Shown: positions 1-7,761, numbered from the stretch's first letter. The stretch: DNA of 15,974 bases from Dehalococcoidales bacterium (GCA_016926695.1 JAFGOB010000047.1:1-15974); one strand, 5' to 3'. The notes: generated by a model from the sequence alone, not told the origin. Program-made: numbers and translations.

Positions 1-9
1 TTGCAATAC

Positions 10-57
10 GATAATGATAGAAACAAAACAATTATTTAAAAAGGGCTGCCGGCCGGC
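10..57 (+). promoter_or_regulatory. znuABC upstream region, possible metalloregulator half-site
   Basis: GATAATGAT at 10-18 resembles half of a Fur/Zur-family box, which would suit a zinc-uptake operon. Only one half-site is visible and the upstream part is cut by the window edge. A perfect 10-bp palindrome GCCGGCCGGC lies at 48-57. No regulator gene is present in the window, so this is a weak suggestion. Confidence 0.25.
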
Positions 58-87
58 GCCAACATTTAAAACAAACAGGAGATAATA

Positions 88-1038
88 ATGAGGAAGAAAC
101 TTATTCAAAATCTGCACTTGTCAGCTATCGCGGCGGTGGTACTGGCTCTGCTGGCTGCCGTTTCCATGCTATCCTGCACGAATAATGAGGAACCTGATTC
201 CAGGCTGATTGTTGCGGTTACTATTTTGCCGCAGGCCGGTTTTGTAGAGGCTATCGCTGGGGATAAAGCAGAAGTGGTGGTCATGGTGCCTCCGGGCGCT
301 TCTCCCCATACCTACGAGGTAACACCCGACCAGATGACCCAGTTGTCAGAGGCAAAAATGTATGCCAGGGTGGGCTCGCCGCTGGAGTTCGAGCTGACCT
401 GGATGGACAAGCTGATTGAAGTCAACAAGTCCATGCTGGTGGTAGATTGTTCGAAAGGGATTCAACTTTTTAGTGATGAATATGAACATGAACATGAAGC
501 GGAACATGAGCATGGGGGAGAAGATGAGGGTGAACATGAGCATGAGCACCAAGGACCCGATCCGCATATCTGGCTTTCCGTGAAGAACGCTATGACCATG
601 ACGCAGAATATCTGTGACGGCCTCGTTCAGGTAGACCCCGGCCATAAAGACTATTATAAGAAAAATTGCGCAGCTTATCTGGATGAGTTGTCCGGGCTGG
701 ACAGTGAATTTACAGAGGACCTATCAAAATATACCAACCGCAGTTTCATCGTTTTCCATCCGGCTTTCGACTATTTTGCCCGTGACTACAACCTGACACA
801 AATCGGGGTGGAGCAGGGTGGCAAGGAACCGGATGCCGAGTATATCGTCCGGCTGATAAATGAAGCGAAGGAACGAGGTATAAAGGTGGTATTTGTTTCG
901 CCTCAATACAGCACCAGGAGTGCAGAATCGATTGCCAAAGAAATCGGCGGGCACGTGGCTGTAATTAACCCTCTGGCTGAAGATTTCATCAGTAACATGC
1001 GCTCCGTCGAAGAGGCCATCGAAAAGGCTGTGCAGTAA
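88..1038 (+). CDS. znuA: Zinc/manganese ABC transporter substrate-binding lipoprotein (ZnuA-like)
   Basis: This is the extracytoplasmic metal-capturing component of an ABC importer, most likely for zinc. The protein has 316 residues. A signal peptide of about 29 residues with a long hydrophobic stretch ends at Cys30 (MLSC), a loose lipobox that suggests membrane anchoring. Family ligands are visible: His74 (SPHTYE), His160 (DPHIW) and His224 (VFHPAF). A His/Glu-rich loop at about 131-155, full of EHEH units, is typical of zinc-specific ZnuA proteins and is why zinc is preferred over manganese. The usual C-terminal Asp of the DPL motif reads Asn294 (NPL), with Glu298/Asp299 nearby. An AGGAG site precedes the ATG. 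The ATPase gene follows after 5 bp, and the permease gene comes next, so this is a complete transporter operon. Confidence 0.9.
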   Translation: MRKKLIQNLHLSAIAAVVLALLAAVSMLSCTNNEEPDSRLIVAVTILPQAGFVEAIAGDKAEVVVMVPPGASPHTYEVTPDQMTQLSEAKMYARVGSPLEFELTWMDKLIEVNKSMLVVDCSKGIQLFSDEYEHEHEAEHEHGGEDEGEHEHEHQGPDPHIWLSVKNAMTMTQNICDGLVQVDPGHKDYYKKNCAAYLDELSGLDSEFTEDLSKYTNRSFIVFHPAFDYFARDYNLTQIGVEQGGKEPDAEYIVRLINEAKERGIKVVFVSPQYSTRSAESIAKEIGGHVAVINPLAEDFISNMRSVEEAIEKAVQ

Positions 1039-1043
1039 ATATC

Positions 1044-1802
1044 ATGGAAGAGGTTATAAACCTGCGTAACGTCTGGTTGAGTTACGGTGACGTTACGGCT
1101 TTGGAAAATGTCTCTTTGTCCGTGCTCCGGCATGATTTCCTGGGTATTATCGGACCGAACGGCGGAGGAAAAAGTACACTGCTCAAGGTACTGATCGGGC
1201 TGGCGAAACCCACCTCCGGTGAGGTCCGCATGTTCGGGAGGTCTCCCTCACAGGCCAGGAATAAGATCGGGTATGTTTCTCAGCGCCCTGACTTCGATCG
1301 TGATTTTCCGGCCAGCGTTAATGATATTGTGATGATGGGACGCTATAACCGGGCCGGTATTTTCCGCCGCTACGGCCGTGAGGATAAAGCTGCCGTGGCT
1401 AAAGCTCTGGCCCGGGTCGGCATGGAAAGCTGCCGGGATCAGCAAGTCGGCCGGCTTTCCGGCGGACAGCAGCAGCGGGTCTTCCTGGCGCGGGCACTGG
1501 CTGCGGAGCCGGATATTCTTCTGCTGGATGAACCTACCGCCAGTGTCGATCACACCATGCAGACCGGGTTCTACGCACTGCTGGAAGAGCTGAAGAAAGT
1601 TTTAACCATTATCCTGGTATCGCACGATATCGGCGCGGTGTCAATATACGTGGATAAGATAGCCTGCCTGAACCAGCGGCTGTATTACCACGGGAGCAAG
1701 GAAATTACCGCTGAAATTTTGGAGGCAACCTATAAATGCCCGGTGCAACTTATAGCTCACGGCACGGTTCCGCACCGGGTGCTGAAGGAGCATAGCGGAT
1801 GA
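1044..1802 (+). CDS. znuC: Zinc ABC transporter ATP-binding protein
   Basis: This is the cytoplasmic ATPase that powers the metal importer. All ABC motifs are present in 252 residues: Walker A GPNGGGKST at 37-45, Q-loop Gln80, signature LSGGQ at 138-142, Walker B ILLLDEP at 158-164 and H-loop His194. The length is typical for the ZnuC/MntB group. The start is 5 bp after the znuA stop. No strong ribosome binding site precedes it, so translation is probably coupled to znuA. Its stop overlaps the permease start by 4 bp (ATGA). The substrate is inferred from the neighbouring binding protein, because the ATPase alone does not distinguish zinc from manganese. Confidence 0.93.
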   Translation: MEEVINLRNVWLSYGDVTALENVSLSVLRHDFLGIIGPNGGGKSTLLKVLIGLAKPTSGEVRMFGRSPSQARNKIGYVSQRPDFDRDFPASVNDIVMMGRYNRAGIFRRYGREDKAAVAKALARVGMESCRDQQVGRLSGGQQQRVFLARALAAEPDILLLDEPTASVDHTMQTGFYALLEELKKVLTIILVSHDIGAVSIYVDKIACLNQRLYYHGSKEITAEILEATYKCPVQLIAHGTVPHRVLKEHSG

Positions 1803-2620
1803 TTGAAGCCCTGCAATACGAGTTTATGCGCAATGCCTTGATGGCGGGCCTGCTGGCGGCCGTCGCCTGCGGTTTCGTCGGAGTGTACGTGGTGGTGAAA
1901 AGGATAGTTTTCATCAGCGGTGGCATCGCTCACGCTTCTTTCGGCGGTATCGGTATGGGATATTTCCTTGGCATCAATCCCATAGTCGGTGCTCTGGTAT
2001 TTTCGCTGGCTTCCGGCCTGGCCATCGGCGGCATTACCCGCAGGACCAGGCTTCCGGCGGATACGGCTATCGGGGTGCTCTGGGCGGTAGGTATGGCTTC
2101 AGGCATAATTTTTATCAACCTGACTCCCGGTTATGCCCCGGACTTGATGAGTTATCTGTTCGGTAATATCCTGACCGTCCCAATGAGCGATATTATGCTG
2201 ATGCTGGCCCTGGATGCCGTTATTATGGGTATTGTGATCGCTTTGTTCAAGGAATACCTGATCCTGTCCTTTGATGAGGAATATGCCACAGCCATCGGCA
2301 TGCCGGTGGAAAGGCTTTATCTGCTTCTGATGGCGTTAATCGCCCTGACGGTGGTGGTCCTGATCCGTGTGGTCGGCATGATATTGGTCATCGCTTTGCT
2401 GACCTTTCCGGCGGCCATGGCCCGTCTGTTTACCCATGATATGAAAAAGGTAATGCTGCTTTCCGTACTCTTCGGTTTCCTTTTTACACTGGGGGGACTA
2501 TGGTTGTCCTGCGAGCTCAATCTGCCTTCCGGCGCCACTATAATTCTCCTGGGAGGCGCCGTGCTGGCCGTGTCCTTCGCTGTATCCAGAATGGGCCGTT
2601 TCTCCCTCTACTTTAAATAG
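1799..2620 (+). CDS. znuB: Zinc ABC transporter permease (ABC-3 family)
   Basis: This is the integral membrane channel subunit of the metal importer, with 273 residues and about eight hydrophobic helices. Characteristic ABC-3 features are GGIAHASFGGIGMGYFLGIN near residues 41-60, which includes the conserved AHASFGG segment, and the central ALTVVVLIRVVGMILVIALL helix followed by FPAAMARL. An AAGGAG site lies about 10 bp before the ATG, and the gene overlaps the znuC stop as ATGA. The 3' end overlaps the convergent PEP/pyruvate-binding gene by 13 bp, and no terminator hairpin is visible between them. Confidence 0.92.
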   Translation: MIEALQYEFMRNALMAGLLAAVACGFVGVYVVVKRIVFISGGIAHASFGGIGMGYFLGINPIVGALVFSLASGLAIGGITRRTRLPADTAIGVLWAVGMASGIIFINLTPGYAPDLMSYLFGNILTVPMSDIMLMLALDAVIMGIVIALFKEYLILSFDEEYATAIGMPVERLYLLLMALIALTVVVLIRVVGMILVIALLTFPAAMARLFTHDMKKVMLLSVLFGFLFTLGGLWLSCELNLPSGATIILLGGAVLAVSFAVSRMGRFSLYFK

Positions 2621-5232
2621 CAGACAGCCTGGCGGGACTGGGGATCGGCTATCACCCGGGCATACTGTCCTCCGGAGGTTGCGGGCACGTCGATTATCTT
2701 GAGGACGTCCCGGAAGGCGGAGTATTCCGGCAGCATTGCCTCCAGGGAGTTCGGCGAATCGGTAAAGAAACGTAAGTTGAATTTGGCTTCAGGCCTGCCG
2801 GGATAGACCGGCAGATAGATGATATCGGCTTCAACCAGGTCCTGGAAGAAATGGGTCCCGTAGGATACCTCGGGCTCATGCCCGGCCTCTTCACGGGCTA
2901 CCTCCACCAGTACGGCTACGCTGTCAATATCGGCATAGCCCACGTTCACTCCCAGCGAGATGTTGCTGCTGCCCCACCGTCCGGGGCCGACGGCCATCAC
3001 TTTGTCTTCGCCGCACCGCAGGATATCGTTCAGCTTGCCCACGATCCTGCCCAGGGAGCGCTTCATATCCATGGAGGCCATACCGGCGTATTTCAGGGGA
3101 TCGATACATATTATGTACCTTATATTATTGACTTCACCGCCGCTTATAGCCCGGCTGGACTTGAAAAGCACCTGGTCTGCCGGCAGCTCAACGGGCAGTG
3201 CCCGGATCGATTCCGCCACTCTTGGCAGCCTGAGCGGACGGCACTGGAGAAGGTTGATGCGGATACCTCCGTTTTTCTCAATCGTGGCGGTGAATTCCGT
3301 GTCCACCGGCTGTTCCCAGGCCCTTTCCAGCTTGACCAGCATCTCTGCCAGTGTCTTTACCAGGGGCGTGCTTTTCAATAAATTATTAAATGTAAGGACC
3401 AGCTTGTCGGAGGTGGTCTCCAGGATATCGAAAAGGGGTTCCTGTAAATAATCCTCCTGCACGGTAGATACCAGCAGGCGCAGTTGTGGATAGTCCATTT
3501 CTTCAAGGACCTCTCTGAGTGAAAGGGTTGTTATCTCGTTGGCCGCCAGGTCCAGCAGGTCGACGTTTTTCTGGGAGTATTTGACTATCTGCATTCCGCT
3601 TTCAGGCCTCAGGAGGGGGTGACTGGAGGCTATCATGCGGGGATAGTCTCCCCCGACGCGGTTTACCGCTCGCGTACCCAGTCCGAATACCAGGCGTATC
3701 ATTCCCTTCATCGGATCGATGCGTTCGGTCCAGGCGTAAAGATTACGTGAAAAAGCCACTCCGGCCAGGGTGGGAAAGAAATAGTGCTTGTAGGCGCTGC
3801 CGGATACGCGCTGTACCAGGATAGCCATCTGCTCGTCCGACTCCCCCAGTCCCCTTTTCTTGCGGTACATCAGGGCGTCAGGGTTCAGGGCGCTGGCATA
3901 GACCAGTTTCACGGCCCTCAATAAATTTTCCAGGCGGTCGTCGGGACTGCCCTGGTTGGCGCAAAACTCGCTCCTGTATTTCCCTGCAAAGGCGTTGCCG
4001 TAGCTGTCTTCCTGCAAGCTGCTGGAACGAATGATGATAGGCGACTGACCGAAGTAGTCCAGCATGTCTTTAAACTGGTCGGTAATTTCCCTGGAGAACT
4101 GTCCTTCCAGAAATTGCTGCTCGACCGCGTCGAACTCTTCGCGGGATATCTGTGAATTTTTTGAAAGCTGAAGGCGTAAGCGGAAGAGGTCGTTATTGAT
4201 CAGGAAAGTAAAAAAAACATCTGAGCCGATGTAGAAAGAATCATGCTCTTCCAGTACCTGTGAAAAGTCTGTTTCTCCCTTCTCCTGTAGAAGCACCTGC
4301 CTGGCTACCAGCATTCCGGCAGCCTTTCCGCCGATACGTCCGGAGCCGATCATACGGTCGCGTACGCGCACCAGGTCCTCAACTCCCAGGTAGCGGTTCG
4401 CCAGCTTGATAAACTGGGGATGACTTCCTATCATCATTCCGGTCAGTTCCTGTCGCAGGGCGGCGATTTCACGCTCGGCTTCCGGTATCTCGGCAGCCAG
4501 TCCCCGGTACTGCATCAGCTTGCTGTAAACGATATCCCAGGGAGCGATGGAGCCGGACATCGGTCTGAGGGGCTTTTTGCTGGCTGTGGAAGAGACTGCC
4601 GCAGCATCTACGCTGCGAAATACCGGCTGCCACTGTTCTTCCGAGATCAGGTGTGGCAGGAACATCTGTGAAGAATAGCGGTGCCAGACCTTCAGCGGAT
4701 GAATATAGGCTTTTCCGTTAACCCGGAAAACGTCCAGTAGAAGCTGGGTGGTATCCCGGATACGTGCCACCGTGTCATGAGAATGCTGGTTGCGTGTCAG
4801 GGTGAAATAGGCCACGGTGTTCAGCTCAAACAGGTACGGGCAGGTCACCTGGAAAAAATTGGCCAGCAGTTCATCGGTAGCCCATTTGCTGACAAGATCC
4901 GATAGATTGTCGAATACATAGCAGACGCCTTTCCCTTTTTCCTCGATAACATGGTGTACGGTTGAACTGAAGTAGTCGAAGCCCGGGGAAGGGTCTACCT
5001 CTACTGTTTCCAGGCCCTGCCGCGATTTCAGGACAGGTTCATGAGAGGCAAAGCGCAGGTAGACGCATTTCATACCGTCTCGAATTGACTGGGATATGAA
5101 GGGGTCCGCGAAACGGATATAGTCTTTAAGGTCCTCGGTCTGCCAGACCACGTTGTCGCCCGGCCGGAGTCCCTGTAAAAGCTCGTCCAGCATTCCGATT
5201 CCGCTTCCTACTGTCTTTTGCTCGCTGATCAT
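2608..5232 (-). CDS. PEP/pyruvate-binding domain protein with N-terminal KaiC-like region
   Basis: A large protein of 874 residues. Residues 1-210 read like a RecA/KaiC-type domain: GIGMLDELLQGLRPGD at 11-26, then a Walker-B-like VCYVFDNLSDL at 103-113. The expected GxxxxGKT loop is absent, so ATP binding there is doubtful. About 295-670 match the nucleotide-binding region of pyruvate phosphate dikinase/PEP synthase: GGKAAGM at 301-307, IIRSSSLQEDSYGNAFAGKY at 400-419 and LQCRPLRLP at 662-670. The C-terminus has MAVGPGRWGSSN near 746 and YGTHFFQDLVEADIIYLPVY near 791. I see no phosphohistidine motif (GGxxSHxA) and no PEP-binding TIM barrel, so it cannot be a complete PEP synthase. A GGAGAGG site precedes the ATG. 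Its function is unknown; signalling or phosphotransfer is inference. Confidence 0.8.
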   Translation of the reverse strand: MISEQKTVGSGIGMLDELLQGLRPGDNVVWQTEDLKDYIRFADPFISQSIRDGMKCVYLRFASHEPVLKSRQGLETVEVDPSPGFDYFSSTVHHVIEEKGKGVCYVFDNLSDLVSKWATDELLANFFQVTCPYLFELNTVAYFTLTRNQHSHDTVARIRDTTQLLLDVFRVNGKAYIHPLKVWHRYSSQMFLPHLISEEQWQPVFRSVDAAAVSSTASKKPLRPMSGSIAPWDIVYSKLMQYRGLAAEIPEAEREIAALRQELTGMMIGSHPQFIKLANRYLGVEDLVRVRDRMIGSGRIGGKAAGMLVARQVLLQEKGETDFSQVLEEHDSFYIGSDVFFTFLINNDLFRLRLQLSKNSQISREEFDAVEQQFLEGQFSREITDQFKDMLDYFGQSPIIIRSSSLQEDSYGNAFAGKYRSEFCANQGSPDDRLENLLRAVKLVYASALNPDALMYRKKRGLGESDEQMAILVQRVSGSAYKHYFFPTLAGVAFSRNLYAWTERIDPMKGMIRLVFGLGTRAVNRVGGDYPRMIASSHPLLRPESGMQIVKYSQKNVDLLDLAANEITTLSLREVLEEMDYPQLRLLVSTVQEDYLQEPLFDILETTSDKLVLTFNNLLKSTPLVKTLAEMLVKLERAWEQPVDTEFTATIEKNGGIRINLLQCRPLRLPRVAESIRALPVELPADQVLFKSSRAISGGEVNNIRYIICIDPLKYAGMASMDMKRSLGRIVGKLNDILRCGEDKVMAVGPGRWGSSNISLGVNVGYADIDSVAVLVEVAREEAGHEPEVSYGTHFFQDLVEADIIYLPVYPGRPEAKFNLRFFTDSPNSLEAMLPEYSAFRDVLKIIDVPATSGGQYARVIADPQSRQAVCYLK

Positions 5233-5265
5233 GGTCTGGTCCTCTCCTTCATCTGCCGCTATTTT

Positions 5266-5271
5266 ATTATA
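5266..5271 (-). promoter_or_regulatory. Putative -10 box for the PEP/pyruvate-binding gene
   Basis: On the minus strand TATAAT occurs 34 bp before the ATG of the 874-residue protein. The -35 region is poor (TGACTG at the right distance). The position and the perfect hexamer make it a fair promoter guess only. Confidence 0.4.
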
Positions 5272-5460
5272 AGATTATTATTGAAGTACAGTCATGCAGT
5301 CTGTGCCCTGACTGCACAACGCTCACAATATCCACCGATTGTTATTTTCTTGTTAGAAGCCAATACATTTTGTGACTTCTTTGTGAATCTGGCAGTTTAT
5401 CCTTAATAAATATGGAAATAAATCTTGTCCGTCCATCGATCGCCTGCCGGGAGCATGGCT

Positions 5461-5763
5461 ATGACTGATTTTTTAGCGTCTGCGGTAACCTTCAAGAAGG
5501 CTACACCGGAAAAGCTGGCTTTCATCATATTGAACATGATTGACCTGGCGCAGACCCTTTTCGCCATCTCGCTGGGCGCACACGAGCTGAATCCCCTCAT
5601 GAGCAGGATGCTGTGCGCTCCCTACCAGTTATATATGGTCAAGGTGGTTATCCCGGTTTTTCTGTCCTGGCTGCTGCCCGGAAAAATATTGATACCGTCG
5701 ATAGCGCTGCTGGCCGTGGTAATAGGCTGGAATACACGTGAGTTGCTGATTTTTCTACTCTGA
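5461..5763 (+). CDS. Small membrane protein, DUF5658 family
   Basis: A 100-residue protein with about three hydrophobic segments, so it is likely in the cytoplasmic membrane. The stretch NMIDLAQTLFAISLGAHELN followed by PLM matches the DUF5658 pattern of D-x3-T, then G-x2-E-x-NP. The family's function is unknown. The start was chosen at the ATG at 5461 because GGGAG lies 7 bp before it. An in-frame TTG (5425) and an ATG at 5455 would extend the protein but are badly placed for that ribosome site. It stands alone between the divergent PEP/pyruvate-binding gene and the zinc-ribbon gene. Confidence 0.75.
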   Translation: MTDFLASAVTFKKATPEKLAFIILNMIDLAQTLFAISLGAHELNPLMSRMLCAPYQLYMVKVVIPVFLSWLLPGKILIPSIALLAVVIGWNTRELLIFLL

Positions 5764-5843
5764 TTTCAGATCGCACTCCCCGTCATTGGTATAAAAACTC
5801 GGAAAAAATGGGTCTTAGGGTGTATTCACATTGGGATATTCTT

Positions 5844-5867
5844 ACTATAGTATAAAAATAGTATAGT
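5844..5867. promoter_or_regulatory. 24-bp imperfect palindrome, candidate operator
   Basis: ACTATAGTAT and ATAGTATAGT flank an AAAA centre and are inverted repeats with 9 of 10 positions paired. The palindrome lies about 80 bp before the zinc-ribbon gene and upstream of a TATAAT at 5901-5906. Placement and symmetry suggest a regulator site; no binding protein is known. Confidence 0.35.
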
Positions 5868-5900
5868 CTCAGAATAGACAGAATCTTACCCTTCGTTTCC

Positions 5901-5906
5901 TATAAT
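5901..5906 (+). promoter_or_regulatory. Putative -10 box for the zinc-ribbon gene
   Basis: A perfect TATAAT lies 38 bp before the chosen ATG. There is no convincing -35 at 16-18 bp; TAGACA at 5875 is 20 bp away. If used, it may depend on an activator, for example at the palindrome just upstream. Confidence 0.4.
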
Positions 5907-5944
5907 CATGAGTAAACGCCGGGGGGTGGATGAGGAGGGGCTGC

Positions 5945-6328
5945 ATGGCAAATAGATGCAGTGAATGCGGAGCTATCTTAAGCTCTTATAATACCGGGCA
6001 AGTATGTTTTCCCTGTCAGAAAAAAAGGAAGGATTCCATAGTGGACAGAATAGTCACATCGAAATGTGAACGCCTGGAATACCTGGACTTCCTGCTGGTA
6101 TCAAAGACGGGGGAGAAGATAAGGGCGCTGCCGCAGAAGGTTGCCGCTGCTTCCGGTATGCATCTGAAACCGCTTGAAACCGGCCCTGCCGGGGACAGGC
6201 AGGAGAGCCTGGAAACAATAGAGCGGAACCTGCATGACTGGAAACCAAGGGTGCAGATCAGTCTCAATCCCCTTGCCGTCAGGGGGGCACACTCCGGGAG
6301 ATCCTCGACCCGCAACGGCAGGGCATGA
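5945..6328 (+). CDS. Small zinc-ribbon protein of unknown function
   Basis: A 127-residue protein starting at ATG 5945, chosen because AGGAGGGG ends 4 bp before it; an in-frame ATG at 5930 overlaps that site. The N-terminus carries two CxxC knuckles, Cys5/Cys8 and Cys21/Cys24, separated by ILSSYNTGQV. This layout (CxxCG, SYNTG, CFPCQ) is common at the head of zinc-ribbon proteins that continue into a helix-turn-helix. Here the following part (about 30-85) shows no HTH I can recognise, and the C-terminus is Ser/Arg-rich and looks disordered. It may be a DNA-binding accessory protein or a diverged regulator. An unusually clean hairpin follows the stop. Confidence 0.6.
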   Translation: MANRCSECGAILSSYNTGQVCFPCQKKRKDSIVDRIVTSKCERLEYLDFLLVSKTGEKIRALPQKVAAASGMHLKPLETGPAGDRQESLETIERNLHDWKPRVQISLNPLAVRGAHSGRSSTRNGRA

Positions 6329-6337
6329 TGATAATCA

Positions 6338-6361
6338 GCATCCGGGACCTTTCCCGGATGC
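6338..6361 (+). terminator. Perfect 10-bp hairpin after the zinc-ribbon gene
   Basis: GCATCCGGGA and TCCCGGATGC form a perfect 10-bp stem around a CCTT tetraloop, starting 9 bp after the stop codon. A T-run does not follow directly; the first short one (TTTT) is about 14 bp downstream. It may be a weak terminator or an mRNA 3'-end stabiliser. Confidence 0.5.
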
Positions 6362-6459
6362 ACATGGCCCGCTAGTTTTCCACTCATTACTGATGGATTT
6401 TTCCTCTCGCTAATACAGAGAATTCACCGTCAGCCGCTAGTTTTGTCCCTTTAGCCAAC

Positions 6460-6488
6460 TTGAAAGGTTTGCTGCGCCGTCCTACAAT
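6460..6488 (+). promoter_or_regulatory. Sigma-70-type promoter of the DUF6941 gene
   Basis: TTGAAA at 6460-6465 and TACAAT at 6483-6488 are separated by exactly 17 bp, giving 5 of 6 consensus matches at each box. The predicted start is near 6495, about 40 bp before the ATG. This is the best promoter seen in the window. Confidence 0.7.
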
Positions 6489-6534
6489 TGAAAGACATGG
6501 AAACGCGGAAGTCGATTAAGGGAGTTTTTTTGTT

Positions 6535-6990
6535 ATGGAAGTTGAATGGTTGATTCTGGCGGACGCGGCCCAGGTGGTGGGCAACAAGCTTTACGTAATG
6601 GGTGGGGGATGGGATAGGCTGACTGTTAACAAGCCCTTTCCGGTGGATCAGAGGTGTGCATTAGCACTGGCCCTGAGGGTTGACTGGAATGAGACCAACC
6701 AGAGGCATAATTTTGAAATAGAAATCATCTCTGAAGATAGTGTGACCGAACAGCCCCGCAGTTTGATGAAGGCCGGAGGCCAGTTCGAGCTGGGAAGACC
6801 CCCCGGTATCAGCCCGGGTCAGGACCAGCGTTTCCAGGTGGCTCTGGATATGGCCCTCAAGATCGACAGTCCGGGTACAAAGGTAGTAGTAGCCCGGGTA
6901 GGGGGCCAGGAAATGAGAAGACTGAGCTTCAACGTTATACAGGGGCCCAAGTATCCCAGGGCGGAAAAACCGCCGGAGCAGGGTGACTAG
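6535..6990 (+). CDS. DUF6941 family protein
   Basis: A soluble protein of 151 residues with no signal peptide or membrane segment. The opening VEWLILADAAQVVGNKLYVM, followed by GGGWDRL, is the conserved signature I associate with DUF6941. The rest alternates short beta-like stretches, for example RCALALALRVDW and VVVARVGGQEMRRLSFNV, which suggests a beta-sandwich. Function is unknown. An AAGGGAG site lies 10 bp before the ATG, and a strong promoter is 47-75 bp upstream, so it is probably transcribed as a single gene. About 295 bp then follow without a gene before the MarR regulator. Confidence 0.75.
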   Translation: MEVEWLILADAAQVVGNKLYVMGGGWDRLTVNKPFPVDQRCALALALRVDWNETNQRHNFEIEIISEDSVTEQPRSLMKAGGQFELGRPPGISPGQDQRFQVALDMALKIDSPGTKVVVARVGGQEMRRLSFNVIQGPKYPRAEKPPEQGD

Positions 6991-7206
6991 ACCGTTGAAG
7001 TTGATCGCCGGTCCTCTCTGTGGGCTGGAAGAAGAGTCTCCATTCTGTCTGCTTGTTCCCGTAAAAATATAATCGTGCAGGTATGCAAACAGGCTTGAAA
7101 ATCATCTTTAAGAATCTTCGGGGGGCTCTCTGTATCTCCATCGGTACTGGCATCGCATCTTCAATATTGTCACGATGAGATAAACACCTGAAGTCCTGAA
7201 TGTCGA
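6991..7206. other. Non-coding stretch with no recognisable content
   Basis: Between the DUF6941 stop and the MarR promoter I find no gene, RNA motif or convincing terminator. Short open frames on the minus strand have no ribosome sites and no family resemblance. Confidence 0.5.
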
Positions 7207-7235
7207 TTGCTCTTTTTAGTTAATGCCTTTATAAT
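7207..7235 (+). promoter_or_regulatory. Putative promoter of the marR-MFS operon
   Basis: TTGCTC at 7207 and a perfect TATAAT at 7230-7235 are separated by 17 bp. The -10 box runs into the AATACTTAGTATT palindrome, as expected for a repressor-controlled promoter. A second TATAAT at 7255-7260 lacks a good -35. Confidence 0.45.
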
Positions 7236-7272
7236 ACTTAGTATTGATAAATATTATAATATATTTAACTAA
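7216..7272. promoter_or_regulatory. Cluster of three palindromes, candidate MarR operator
   Basis: Three symmetric elements are packed into 57 bp just before the MarR start. TTAGTTAA (7216-7223) pairs with TTAACTAA (7265-7272). AATACT-T-AGTATT lies at 7233-7245. ATATTATAATAT at 7251-7262 is perfect. MarR proteins bind AT-rich inverted repeats over their own promoters, so autoregulation is likely. Which palindrome is used cannot be told from sequence. Confidence 0.5.
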
Positions 7273-7287
7273 TAATGGGTGATTGCC

Positions 7288-7740
7288 GTGAACGAGACCG
7301 ATATCATCGTTGAGAACCTGTTTTACGCTGTGCCCGTAATCCATAAAAAACTGATGAAAATCAATCCTCCGGATATAGACTGCGGGATACGACTGTCCCG
7401 GCTGCACATCGGTATTCTGGCGATGCTCAGTGAAAATTCCGCGCCTATATCCGAAATAGCCGGCGCCTTTTTTATTCCCAACTCCCAGATGACATATCTG
7501 ATTGAACGGATGGTCAGAGCCGGACTGGTGGTACGGACCACGAATATCCGGGACCGCCGGGTAAAGGACATAGCATTGTCCGCCAGGGGCAGGGAGGTCT
7601 TCAGGCAGTGCGACAGGTATCTCAAAGAAAATGTAAAGAAGATGCTCTCCGCTCTCTCCGAAAAAGAGCTGGCGGAGCTTTCGGAATCATTGCTCAAGCT
7701 CAGGGAAATCGGCCCCAGACTGGGGTCGCACCAAAAATAA
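7288..7740 (+). CDS. MarR-family transcriptional regulator
   Basis: A winged-helix DNA-binding protein of about 150 residues, usually a dimeric repressor that releases DNA on binding small aromatic or toxic compounds. The recognition region reads APISEIAGAFFIPNSQMTYL, then IERMVRAGLVVRTTNIRDRR; the DRR of the wing is typical of MarR. The C-terminal helix KEMA-like region (SEKELAELSESLLKLREIG) suits dimerisation. GTG 7288 was preferred because GGGTGAT pairs well with 16S rRNA just before it; an in-frame GTG at 7279 adds three residues. The DHA2 exporter starts 21 bp downstream, so it most likely controls that pump and itself. Confidence 0.85.
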   Translation: MNETDIIVENLFYAVPVIHKKLMKINPPDIDCGIRLSRLHIGILAMLSENSAPISEIAGAFFIPNSQMTYLIERMVRAGLVVRTTNIRDRRVKDIALSARGREVFRQCDRYLKENVKKMLSALSEKELAELSESLLKLREIGPRLGSHQK

Positions 7741-7761
7741 CAAGGACGGAACGTTAAAACC

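Noticed and set aside
481..552. GAACATGAGCAT-like repeats as a DNA tandem repeat or CRISPR-like array
   Set aside because: They encode the His/Glu-rich metal loop of ZnuA and are explained by that coding function.
2851..3451. Long plus-strand open frames opposite the PEP/pyruvate-binding gene
   Set aside because: They lack ribosome sites and family motifs and lie fully inside a well-supported gene on the other strand.
5908..5955. 15-codon leader peptide overlapping the zinc-ribbon start
   Set aside because: The predicted transcription start from TATAAT 5901 would fall after its ATG, and it has no ribosome site.
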